From: Paraburkholderia sp. ZP32-5
GTDB lineage: Bacteria > Pseudomonadota > Gammaproteobacteria > Burkholderiales > Burkholderiaceae
Assembly (NCBI RefSeq): GCF_021390495.1
Contig: NZ_JAJEJP010000002.1
Coordinates: 3,038,001 to 3,102,000 of the forward strand
Direction: 5' to 3'
Length of the DNA: 64,000 nt
Part shown: positions 35,693-43,507 of the stretch, in pieces
How positions within the stretch are numbered: the stretch's first letter is position 1
How the letters are laid out: the number at the start of each line of letters is the position of its first letter
Program-made: the position numbers and the translations under genes
Notes under the pieces: model-generated
The model's input: only the letters and a program-made list of their open reading frames with translations
What the model was told of the DNA's origin: nothing
The model's database searches: none

Positions 35693-37189
35693 TCAGACCG
35701 CGATACCGTGCGCGGCGATTTTCTTGTAGAGCGTCGCCCGTCCCATACCGATCTGTTTCGCGGTGTCGATCACGCGCCCGCCGTTCGCGCGCAACGCGTC
35801 GCTCAGGAAGCGCCTTTCGAACGCAGCCATCGCGTCGCTCCATGAACCAGGCCCGGCGGTGGCGTCCGTGGTAACCGCGCCGGACGCAGGCGCGGATGGC
35901 TCTGCCTGCTCCAGCATCGGCGCGCCGCCAGCTGTTCCGCGCATCCCGCCGGCACCCTGGCCCGAGCCGATGAACGGCGCGAGCGCCCGGGCGTCGATCC
36001 GCTCGCTGTCGGATAGCATCACGGCCCGCTCCAGCGTGTTGCGCAACTCACGCACGTTGCCCGGCCAGCCGTATCGGCACAGCAGCCTCAACGCATCGTC
36101 TTGCAACTCGAAATGGCTACCGTGTGCCTGCGTCGCGAGATCTTCGAGCATCGCGTATGCGAGTGCCTCGATATCGGACGAACGTTCGCGCAGTGCCGGC
36201 GCATGAATCGTCAGCACATTGAGCCGATAGAACAGGTCCGCGCGAAAGCGGCCGGTCGCGACAAGCTCAGGCAAATCGGCCGAGGTCGCGGCGATGATCC
36301 GCACGTCCGCGCGCACGATCCGGTTCGAGCCCAGCGGTTCGAACTCCTTGTCCTGCAGCACGCGCAACAGTTTGCCCTGCAACGGCAGCGGCATATCGCC
36401 GATTTCGTCGAGAAACAGCGTGCCGCCGTTCGCCAGTTCGAACTTGCCGATCCGGCCTTTGCGATCGGCGCCGGTATAGGCGCCGGGCGCGGCGCCGAAG
36501 AATTCGACTTCGAGCAGGGTGTCCGGAATCGCCGCGACGTTGACGGTCACGAGCGGCCGGTTCGCGCGCGCCGAGCCGCCGTGGATCGCATGCGCAAGCA
36601 GTTCCTTGCCGGTGCCGGTTTCGCCGAGCAGCAGCACCGGCGACTCGAGTTGTGCCGCGCGGCGCGCCTGGCGCTTCACTTCGAGGCTGGCCGCGCTGGT
36701 GCCGACAAAGCTGCCGAACGTATAGCGGGCGCGCCGCGCCTGTGCGAGCGACTGGCGCGTGGCGATCAGTTCCTGCTGGAGCCGCGAGTAGTGGGAAAAC
36801 AGCGGCGTGAGCGCCTTCAGTTCGTCGAACAGCGCAAAGCCGACCGCGCCGACGGTTGCGCCCGCGTCATCCTTCAACGGCAGGCGCGTGACGACGAGCG
36901 GTTCGCGATCCGTTTCCATGATGTCGAGCAGGATCGGCTTGCCGGTGTTCACGACCTCGCGCATCAGGCTGTTCGGGATCACCGCTTCGCAGTCGCGGCC
37001 GATCGCCTGCTGCGGATCCGGGAATCCAAAGCGCGCCGCATAGCGCTTGTTGATCCAGACGACGCGCGCGTCGGCATCGACGATGAAGGTGCCTTCGCTG
37101 AAATTCTCAAAGGTGCGAAACAGTGAATCCATCGCACGTCGCAGTACGTCGCCATAGGCGGCGGGCAGGCCCGCCCAGTCGGTCATCAT
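35693..37189 (-). CDS. Sigma-54-dependent transcriptional activator with PAS domain
   Basis: A 498-residue bacterial enhancer-binding protein. An N-terminal PAS domain is suggested by FSEGTFIVDADARVVWINKRYAARFG near residues 29-55. The AAA+ domain has Walker A GETGTGKELLAHAIH, the sigma-54-contacting loop in the variant form GAYTGA (not GAFTGA), and Walker B GTLFLDEIGDM. A Fis-type HTH closes the protein (GGRVIDTAKQIGMGRATLYK). The ATG at 37189 has GGAGA about 10 nt upstream. The gene diverges from a GntP permease, which has a -24/-12 promoter and a possible upstream activating sequence in the gap. It is therefore the probable activator of that permease. The PAS ligand is unknown. Confidence 0.9.
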   Translation of the reverse strand: MMTDWAGLPAAYGDVLRRAMDSLFRTFENFSEGTFIVDADARVVWINKRYAARFGFPDPQQAIGRDCEAVIPNSLMREVVNTGKPILLDIMETDREPLVVTRLPLKDDAGATVGAVGFALFDELKALTPLFSHYSRLQQELIATRQSLAQARRARYTFGSFVGTSAASLEVKRQARRAAQLESPVLLLGETGTGKELLAHAIHGGSARANRPLVTVNVAAIPDTLLEVEFFGAAPGAYTGADRKGRIGKFELANGGTLFLDEIGDMPLPLQGKLLRVLQDKEFEPLGSNRIVRADVRIIAATSADLPELVATGRFRADLFYRLNVLTIHAPALRERSSDIEALAYAMLEDLATQAHGSHFELQDDALRLLCRYGWPGNVRELRNTLERAVMLSDSERIDARALAPFIGSGQGAGGMRGTAGGAPMLEQAEPSAPASGAVTTDATAGPGSWSDAMAAFERRFLSDALRANGGRVIDTAKQIGMGRATLYKKIAAHGIAV

Positions 37190-37250
37190 GCTGTCGCTGT
37201 CTCCGGGGTATGGTTTTGATTGGGTTAGTCTCTCTTTATGGACGCAATTA

Positions 37251-37264
37251 TCTCCAAATGGAGA
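37251..37264. promoter_or_regulatory. Candidate upstream activating sequence
   Basis: TCTCCAAATGGAGA is a perfect inverted repeat with a 4-bp centre. It lies about 180 bp upstream of the -24/-12 promoter, a usual distance for a sigma-54 enhancer, and near the activator's own start. Partial copies (CTGGAGAC) occur near 37333 and 37510. Confidence 0.45.
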
Positions 37265-37428
37265 CAAGCCACAAGCTTTATCCATCAATGAGTTAGCGGC
37301 TTCGGCCTACCTTCGGCCGAATAAAATCCCGATCTGGAGACGTTTGAGTACAATCGGCCGAGTCGTCTTTCGGCGCCGATGCGCGTTGCGGGCTTGCCCG
37401 GCGGGCTTCGTGACCGACATCGCCGGTA

Positions 37429-37443
37429 TGGCATGGAACCTGC
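37429..37443 (+). promoter_or_regulatory. Sigma-54 (-24/-12) promoter of the GntP permease gene
   Basis: TGGCATGGAACCTGC matches the consensus TGGCACGNNNNTTGC, with GG and GC exactly 10 bases apart and two mismatches. It lies 79 bp before the permease start codon and faces the permease. The adjacent divergent sigma-54 activator supports its use. Confidence 0.65.
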
Positions 37444-37521
37444 GTTCCGTGCGCGCCGCGCGCCGTCATCGCATCGTCGGGACCGCGTACATGTAGCGAA
37501 CAACCAAGCTCTGGAGACTCA

Positions 37522-38922
37522 ATGTCCTTTGTCATCGTCCTCGCCGCGCTGGCGTTTCTGATGTTCGCCGCGTATCGCGGCTACAGCGTCATCCTGTTCG
37601 CGCCGATCGCGGCGCTCGCCGCCGTCCTGCTGACCGAACCCGCCGCCGTCGCGCCGGTTTTCACCAGCATCTTCATGGACAAGATGGTCGGCTTCGTCAA
37701 ACTCTATTTCCCGGTGTTCCTGCTCGGCGCGGTATTCGGCAAGGTCATCGAACTGTCGGGCTTTTCGGAATCGATCGTGGCCGCGGCGATCCGCTATATC
37801 GGCCGCTCGCGCGCGAATGCGGTGATCGTTGCCGTGTGCGCGCTGCTCACCTACGGCGGCGTGTCGCTGTTCGTCGTCGTGTTCGCGGTCTACCCGTTCG
37901 CGGCCGAACTGTATCGGCAGAGCAATATTCCGAAGCGGCTGATGCCCGGCGCGATCGCGCTCGGCGCCTTCTCATTCACGATGGATTCGCTGCCGGGCAC
38001 GCCGCAGATCCAGAACATCATTCCGACCACGTTCTTCAAGACGACCTCGTGGGCCGCACCGACACTCGGTGTGATCGGCTCGCTGTTCATCATCGTGGTC
38101 GGCCTCACGTATCTGGAATGGCGCCGCCGCGCCGCAATGGCAACCGGCGAGGGCTACGGCACCGATCTCGTCAACGAGCCGGAACGCGTCGAAGCGAAGC
38201 AGTTGCCGCATCCGCTGCTGGCGGTTGCGCCGCTCATCGTCGTTGGCGTCGCGAACTTCCTGCTGACGCAATGGATTCCCACCTGGTACGGCCCGACCTA
38301 CACGATCACGCCGGATATCCTGCCGGGCCTGCATGCGCCGGTCGAAACGACCGTCAAGGCGGTGGTCGCGATCTGGGCGGTGCAAGGCGCACTGCTGCTC
38401 GGCATCGTCATGGTGATCGTGACCGCGTTCGGCCGTGTCAGCCAGCGCTTCGCGGTGGGCACCAAGGCGGCGGTGGCGGGCGCGCTGCTGGCGTCGCTGA
38501 ACACCGCGTCGGAATATGGCTTTGGCGGCGTGATCGCGGCGCTGCCGGGCTTTCTGGTGGTCGGCAATGCGCTGAAAAGCATTCCGAATCCGCTCGTCAA
38601 CGCCGCCGTGTCGGTCAGCACGCTTGCAGGTATTACCGGTTCGGCGTCGGGCGGCATGAGCATCGCGCTTGCGGCGATGTCGGATCTGTTCATCAAGGCC
38701 GCGGAAGCCGCGCATATTCCGCTGGAAGTGCTGCATCGCGTGGTCGCGATGGCAAGCGGCGGCATGGATACGCTGCCGCACAACGGCGCGGTCATCACGT
38801 TGCTGGCGGTGACGGGGCTCACGCATCGGCAGTCGTATCGCGACATCTTCGCGGTCACGGTGATCAAGACGATGGCGGTGTTTTTCGTGATCGCCGTGTA
38901 TTACGCGACGGGCCTGGTATAA
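37522..38922 (+). CDS. GntP-family organic-acid permease
   Basis: A 466-residue inner-membrane transporter with about 12-14 hydrophobic segments. The family is suggested by FFPVFLLGAVFGKVIELSG-like segments (here LYFPVFLLGAVFGKVIE near 57), the loop SFTMDSLPGTPQIQNIIPTT near 154 and NTASEYGFGGVIAALPG near 330. GntP permeases carry gluconate, glycerate, hydroxybutyrate and related acids by proton symport. No catabolic enzyme lies next to it, so the substrate cannot be inferred from neighbours. GGAGACTCA precedes the ATG. A sigma-54 promoter and the divergent activator at 35693 suggest tight substrate-induced control. Confidence 0.87.
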   Translation: MSFVIVLAALAFLMFAAYRGYSVILFAPIAALAAVLLTEPAAVAPVFTSIFMDKMVGFVKLYFPVFLLGAVFGKVIELSGFSESIVAAAIRYIGRSRANAVIVAVCALLTYGGVSLFVVVFAVYPFAAELYRQSNIPKRLMPGAIALGAFSFTMDSLPGTPQIQNIIPTTFFKTTSWAAPTLGVIGSLFIIVVGLTYLEWRRRAAMATGEGYGTDLVNEPERVEAKQLPHPLLAVAPLIVVGVANFLLTQWIPTWYGPTYTITPDILPGLHAPVETTVKAVVAIWAVQGALLLGIVMVIVTAFGRVSQRFAVGTKAAVAGALLASLNTASEYGFGGVIAALPGFLVVGNALKSIPNPLVNAAVSVSTLAGITGSASGGMSIALAAMSDLFIKAAEAAHIPLEVLHRVVAMASGGMDTLPHNGAVITLLAVTGLTHRQSYRDIFAVTVIKTMAVFFVIAVYYATGLV

Positions 38923-39125
38923 GCGTGGCGCGCGCGCCACGCGGTTTCAGCTGACCGCATCCGCGTGAGCCCCGCCTGACGCCATGCGCAGGCGGCCGAA
39001 GCGCTTTGTTCTGACAGATCGGCATTACTCCCACCTCGACAACGCGCGATCGAAGCAAGACGATGGAAACCGTCAGCGCCCAACGTTGCAAGGGCAGGCT
39101 GACCCGAGTAACAACGGCGTTTAAC

Positions 39126-39157
39126 GGCCCGTCCCGATCCGGACGGGCCATTTTTTG
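39126..39157 (+). terminator. Intrinsic terminator downstream of the GntP permease
   Basis: GGCCCGTCC pairs with GGACGGGCC across CGATCC (39126-39149), followed by a run of six T. It lies 204 bp after the permease stop. That distance leaves room for a long 3' UTR or a separate small RNA. The rest of 38923-39536 shows no gene. Confidence 0.8.
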
Positions 39158-39536
39158 CGTGCGTACGGTGATTGTGGCGATCCAGTCTGGTGAGGAAGTT
39201 CGGGAGCCGACCTGCAACGGCACACGCGGATCCACCGGATGACGGCGAACCATGATGGGCCGCAGAAGCCCATGTTTCTTACCTCGCCCGTGCGTCACCG
39301 GCGTGACAACCGGAAACGGGGGGCGGCCCGCGAGGGGCACGAAAAATGCATTCGTGGTCGCAGGGAGTCGCGTTAAACTGATCGTCGCGCTGCGGAGCCG
39401 GCGATAGCCACCGCACCACGGTGGAGCAAAGCGCGGCGGCATGGAATCAAACGCAGCATGGCATCACGGCGCGGCAGACGGCGCGCCTTGCTGCCCGTAC
39501 AATGGTTCGATCAACAACGGAAGAAGGACAACCTCG

Positions 39537-39788
39537 ATGCGCATTACCGGGTCCTCCGGGTCAATGGCCCTGCTCACCGAATCCGACGAAGCAACCGGGC
39601 GCGAACTGCGCTCGCTGCGGCTCGAATCGTCAGAAGACGGCAAAGCCATCCTGCTGATCGAAGTCGATGAGCGCAAACCGGGCATACACCGCGAAGTGCG
39701 CTACGAAATCACGCCGGCCGAGCTGATCGCCGCTATCCGCGCGCACGGCGCCGAGTTGCCCGGCGAGCAGCACAACCATCGTTCCTGA
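39537..39788 (+). CDS. Small hypothetical protein, 83 residues
   Basis: An acidic cytoplasmic protein without a recognised domain. The ATG at 39537 is preceded by AAGGA (about 9 nt), which fixes the start; the frame is open upstream but without a ribosome site. It begins MRITGSSGSMALLTESDEAT and has alternating polar and hydrophobic strands (LRSLRLESSEDGKAILLIEV), then EVRYEITPAELIAAIRAHGAE, suggesting a small alpha/beta fold. It lies between the permease terminator and the DedA-rhodanese gene and shares direction with the latter, 380 bp away. Function unknown. Confidence 0.65.
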   Translation: MRITGSSGSMALLTESDEATGRELRSLRLESSEDGKAILLIEVDERKPGIHREVRYEITPAELIAAIRAHGAELPGEQHNHRS

Positions 39789-40168
39789 CATCCGCAGCGC
39801 GTCGGCATAAGTGCCGCACGCGCTGCTCCGTCTCTCCCGTGAGCCAGGCCGCGCATCGAAGCAGATGCCGGGCATTGTTTCGCGCCAGTTTCGCTCGCGC
39901 GTCGGTTGACGCTCCTTTTTTCCGCGTACGCCGCCAATTCGGGCGTTTCTACCGCATTTAGCGCGCGCCGCCGCATTCATTGCCGAACGGGCGTTCACCG
40001 AACTGGACGTGCCGCGCTCGCGGTTTCCCCGTGCCTGTCGCGCGAATCGCTGAGGGCGGCAACAGTGTTTTCAAGCCGTTTGCACGTCTCGAAAATACGT
40101 CCATAATCCTTGCATTCCCTTTGCGATCCTCACCGCGCTGCGCCCGCAAGGGCCGCGGATGTAAAACG
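39789..40168. other. Intergenic region before the DedA-rhodanese gene
   Basis: These 380 bases hold no supported gene. The frame of the next gene is open throughout, but the composition is not protein-like and there is no ribosome site before 40169. A promoter is likely in the less GC-rich stretch near 40070-40130, but no clear -35/-10 was assigned. Confidence 0.4.
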
Positions 40169-41161
40169 ATGCTACATGACCTCGTCGAGCAATATGGGCC
40201 AGCGCTCGTCTTCGTCAACGTACTGGCCGCCGCCCTCGGCCTGCCGGTGCCGGCGATGCCGTCGCTCGTGCTGTTCGGCGCGATGGCCGCAATGCACCCC
40301 GGCTCAGTCGGCACGCAGTTGATGCCGGTGCTCGTGCTGGCAATCTTCGCCACGCTGCTGGGCGACAGCGCGTGGTATCTCGCCGGCCGCATCTACGGCG
40401 GCAATACGCTGAAGACGATCTGCCGGTTATCGCTGTCGCGTGACACCTGCGTGAAGAAAACCGAACGCTTTTTCGGCCGCTGGGGCGTGCGCGTGCTGGC
40501 CATCGCGAAGTTCGTGCCGGGCCTGTCGATCGTGTCGATTCCGATGGCGGGCGCGATGGGCACGCGCTACCGCACCTTCCTCACCTACGATGGCGTCGGC
40601 GCCGCGCTGTGGTCGGGCACCGGGCTCATCATCGGCGCGCTGTTCTCGCGGCAGATCGACATGCTGTTCGCGGTCGCCGGGCGGCTCGGTCGTACGGCCG
40701 CGCTCGTCGTCGTCGCGCTGCTGCTGTTGTACGCGGCGTACCGGTGGATCCGGCGCCGTCAGTTGATCGCGAAGCTCGCGTCCGCGCGCATCGAGGTCGA
40801 CGAACTCGCGAAGCTGTTCACGGCCGGCAAACCGCCGGTCGTGTTCGATATCCGTTCGGACGAAAAGCGCAAGCTCGATCCGTTCGTCATCCCAGGCGCG
40901 CAGTTCGCCGACGAACGGCAACTCGGCGACATCGTCTCCACCTATTCGCACGATCAGAAACTCGTCATCTATTGTTCCTGCCCGAACGAGATTTCCGCGG
41001 CATGGATGGCGAAGCAGCTGAACGAGGCCGGTTTCTCCGACGTGCTGCCGCTGCGCGGCGGCATGGAAGCGTGGCGCGATTCGGGCAAACCGGTCGACAC
41101 GCTGCCCGATGCGCCGCCGCCGGAAGTCGCGGTCGACGACGTCGCGCCCAAAGCCGTCTAG
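40169..41161 (+). CDS. DedA-family membrane protein fused to a rhodanese domain
   Basis: A 330-residue fusion. Residues about 1-200 are a DedA/SNARE-associated membrane protein with several transmembrane helices and the family's FFGRWGVRVLAIAKFVPGLS motif near 98-117. The C-terminal 110 residues are a rhodanese domain (PPVVFDIRSDEKRKLDPFVI near 226; active-site loop YCSCPNEISAA near 266, with Cys in the expected place). The rhodanese part should face the cytoplasm. DedA proteins work in membrane homeostasis and lipid or proton-driven transport. The fusion implies a link to persulfide or redox sensing. The ATG at 40169 follows GGATG. Length suits the two-domain form. Confidence 0.87.
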   Translation: MLHDLVEQYGPALVFVNVLAAALGLPVPAMPSLVLFGAMAAMHPGSVGTQLMPVLVLAIFATLLGDSAWYLAGRIYGGNTLKTICRLSLSRDTCVKKTERFFGRWGVRVLAIAKFVPGLSIVSIPMAGAMGTRYRTFLTYDGVGAALWSGTGLIIGALFSRQIDMLFAVAGRLGRTAALVVVALLLLYAAYRWIRRRQLIAKLASARIEVDELAKLFTAGKPPVVFDIRSDEKRKLDPFVIPGAQFADERQLGDIVSTYSHDQKLVIYCSCPNEISAAWMAKQLNEAGFSDVLPLRGGMEAWRDSGKPVDTLPDAPPPEVAVDDVAPKAV

Positions 41162-41279
41162 CGCCGCGCCGGCGCCTTGATTGGGCGCCCGCCCCATCCG
41201 AAGCGCGCAGCGTTGGCCGCCCCAGCGCGCGGCCTCGTCTCCCGTTTAATCTGGCAATGAACATCGAAGGAGCGGTTCA

Positions 41280-43010
41280 ATGCTTTCGACTCCGGAAGTT
41301 TCGACTCAAGAGGTAGAAGGGCAGCAAGGCGTGGTTGCCGACGCGCCGTATTCGTCGCTGTCGATGCGTAGACATCAGATGTACCCCGCGCTCACCTGCG
41401 CGGAGATCGACCGGATTCGCCGCTTCGGCGAGATCGGCCGCTGGAAGTCCGGCGAACTGATGTTCGAGACCGGCCGCCCCGGCCCCGGCATGTTCGTGCT
41501 GCTCGAAGGACACGTGAAGATCTATCAGCGCGACGGTATCGGCCGCGAGATCGTGATCGGCGAACAAGGCGCGGGGCAATTTCTGGCCGAGGTCGGGCAA
41601 CTGTCGGGCAAGCCGGCGCTCGTGAACGGGCTTGCACTCAGTTTGGTCGAGGCGCTGCTGATTCCGCCCGAGCGTCTGCGCGCGCTGCTCGTCGCCGAAG
41701 CGGAACTGGGCGAGCGCATCATGCGCGCGCTGATCCTGCGGCGCGTGGCGTTGATCGAAAAAGGCTCCGGCGGCCCGATCCTGGTCGGCAGCAGCAACGA
41801 CGCGCGGCTCGTGATGCTGCAAGGCTTCCTGTCGCGCAACGGCCATCCGCATTCGGTGATCGACGAGCGCGACGAAGACGCGCTGCGATTGATCGAACAG
41901 TTCGCCGCGCAACGCGAAGATCTGCCGCTCGTGATCTGCCCGGACGGCTCGGTGCTGCGTCATCCGAGCATGCCGGAACTGGCGACCTGTCTCGGCCTGC
42001 TGCCCGATCTCGACGACAGCTACGTGTACGACGTCGCGATCGTCGGCGCGGGACCGGCGGGTCTTGCCACTGCCGTGTACGCGGCCTCCGAGGGGCTCTC
42101 GGTGATCGTGCTCGACAGCCGTGCGCCGGGCGGCCAGGCCGGCGCGAGTTCGCGGATCGAAAACTACCTTGGCTTTCCGACCGGCATCTCCGGCCAGGCA
42201 CTGGCCGGCCGCGCGTTCGTGCAGGCACAGAAGTTCGGCGCGCGCGTCGCGATTCCGGTCAACGTGGACGCGCTGCACTGCGGACAAACACCATATCGGC
42301 TCCAAACCAAATGCGGCGGCCATATCAGCGCGCGCACGATCGTCATCGCGAGCGGCGCCGTATACCGGCGGCCCGCGCTCGAAGGGCTCGACCGCTTCGA
42401 CGGACGCGGCGTCTACTACTGGGCGTCACCCGTCGAGGCGAAGCTGTGCAAGCGCCAGGAAATCGTTCTGGTGGGCGGCGGCAATTCGGCTGGTCAGGCG
42501 ATCGTCTATCTGGCGACGCATGCGGCCAAGGTCCACGTGCTGATCCGTCGCAGCGGTTTCGAAGCGACGATGTCGCGCTATCTGATCGACCGCATCCGCT
42601 CGCTGCCAAATGTGTTCGTGCATCCGAATTCGGAAATCGGCCGGCTCGATGCCGATGAGCACGGGCTCGCGTCGGTCGCGCTGAAAAAGCCGCTGCCCGA
42701 TGGCGTCGATCACTTCGACACGCGGCATCTGTTCCTCTTCACTGGCGCCGATCCGAACACCGACTGGCTGCGCACCTGCGGCGTGGAACTCGATCCGAAA
42801 GGCTTCGTGCTGACCGGCGTCGGCGCGAATGGCTCGGCCACGGCCTGCGATCTCGCGACCACCGTCGAAGGCGTCTATGCGATCGGCGATGCGCGCGCGG
42901 GCTCGACCAAGCGCGTGGCCGCGGCGGTCGGCGAAGGCGCGGCGGTCGTCGCGCAGATTCACCAGTTGCTGGCGGCATCGGCCGGGGAAGCCGTGGCCCT
43001 GGGCGCATGA
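41280..43010 (+). CDS. Cyclic-nucleotide-binding domain fused to thioredoxin-reductase-like flavoprotein
   Basis: A 576-residue protein. Residues about 30-160 form a CRP-type cyclic-nucleotide-binding domain (MFETGRPGPGMFVLLEGHVK near 61; GAGQFLAEVGQLSGKPALVN near 98). A linker and a thioredoxin-reductase-like domain follow: FAD motif VAIVGAGPAGLATAVYAASE near 250, GGQAGASSRIENYLGFPTG near 283, NADPH motif ILVGGG-like VLVGGGNSAGQAIVYLATH near 396 and GDARAGSTKRVAAAVGEGA near 537. The CxxC of thioredoxin reductases is missing: YYWASPVEAKLC stands in its place. It is therefore not a disulfide reductase. AAGGAG precedes the ATG. A redox or NADPH sensor is the likely role; a partner is not evident. 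Confidence 0.88.
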   Translation: MLSTPEVSTQEVEGQQGVVADAPYSSLSMRRHQMYPALTCAEIDRIRRFGEIGRWKSGELMFETGRPGPGMFVLLEGHVKIYQRDGIGREIVIGEQGAGQFLAEVGQLSGKPALVNGLALSLVEALLIPPERLRALLVAEAELGERIMRALILRRVALIEKGSGGPILVGSSNDARLVMLQGFLSRNGHPHSVIDERDEDALRLIEQFAAQREDLPLVICPDGSVLRHPSMPELATCLGLLPDLDDSYVYDVAIVGAGPAGLATAVYAASEGLSVIVLDSRAPGGQAGASSRIENYLGFPTGISGQALAGRAFVQAQKFGARVAIPVNVDALHCGQTPYRLQTKCGGHISARTIVIASGAVYRRPALEGLDRFDGRGVYYWASPVEAKLCKRQEIVLVGGGNSAGQAIVYLATHAAKVHVLIRRSGFEATMSRYLIDRIRSLPNVFVHPNSEIGRLDADEHGLASVALKKPLPDGVDHFDTRHLFLFTGADPNTDWLRTCGVELDPKGFVLTGVGANGSATACDLATTVEGVYAIGDARAGSTKRVAAAVGEGAAVVAQIHQLLAASAGEAVALGA

Positions 43011-43030
43011 GCAAAAAGCGAGCATGAAAA

Positions 43031-43063
43031 AACCCCAAAAGTTGGCGTGCAACTTTTGGGGTT
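43031..43063. terminator. Bidirectional intrinsic terminator
   Basis: AACCCCAAAAGTTG and CAACTTTTGGGGTT form a perfect 14-bp stem with a 5-nt loop. It lies 20 nt after the flavoprotein stop and faces the convergent hypothetical gene at 43143. The T-rich arms and the A-run on the left flank allow termination from both sides. Confidence 0.85.
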
Positions 43064-43142
43064 TCGCTTTATTCGCAATGCGCGCTTTTCAACATCGACA
43101 CCGACCCTGCCCGCACTGCTAAAGCGTGGAAACGCGCACGTG

Positions 43143-43400
43143 CTAGCGGTCCAGTTTCGCGCGCAACTCGCGCGCCGCCTCCAGCAATCCTTCGTAACCC
43201 GAACGCGCATGCTCCGGCAGATCCGGATCGCCAACCAATGCGCCAAGCGTTTCGATCAAGCTATACACAATGCCTTTGGCAGCGCCCGTTGCAATGCTGC
43301 CCGACGACACCTGCTGATTGACGTGACTGAGCGCGGCATCCAGGTGTTCCATGTCGGGACGATCGTCAGAGGGCGGCTTGGGAGAATCGTCTTGCGTCAT
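43143..43400 (-). CDS. Small hypothetical protein, 85 residues
   Basis: A cytoplasmic helical protein with no recognised domain. It starts MTQDDSPKPPSDDRPDMEHL and continues with an amphipathic segment (HVNQQVSSGSIATGAAKGIV), then a helix near the end (YEGLLEAARELRAKL). The ATG at 43400 is chosen over an upstream in-frame ATG at 43427 because the latter gives an unlikely N-terminus. It converges on the flavoprotein gene and shares the terminator between them. The family was not recognised, though the acidic, Ala-rich composition is like small Burkholderia proteins of unknown function. Confidence 0.6.
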   Translation of the reverse strand: MTQDDSPKPPSDDRPDMEHLDAALSHVNQQVSSGSIATGAAKGIVYSLIETLGALVGDPDLPEHARSGYEGLLEAARELRAKLDR

Positions 43401-43507
43401 GATGAAACATCGCTCCTGTAAGTGCATCGGTAAAACAAACCTGTCACGTTGTTATATACCGATCGTGCGTTGCCGTCTATTCGTGTTCGGCGCGGGTGCG
43501 ATCCACA

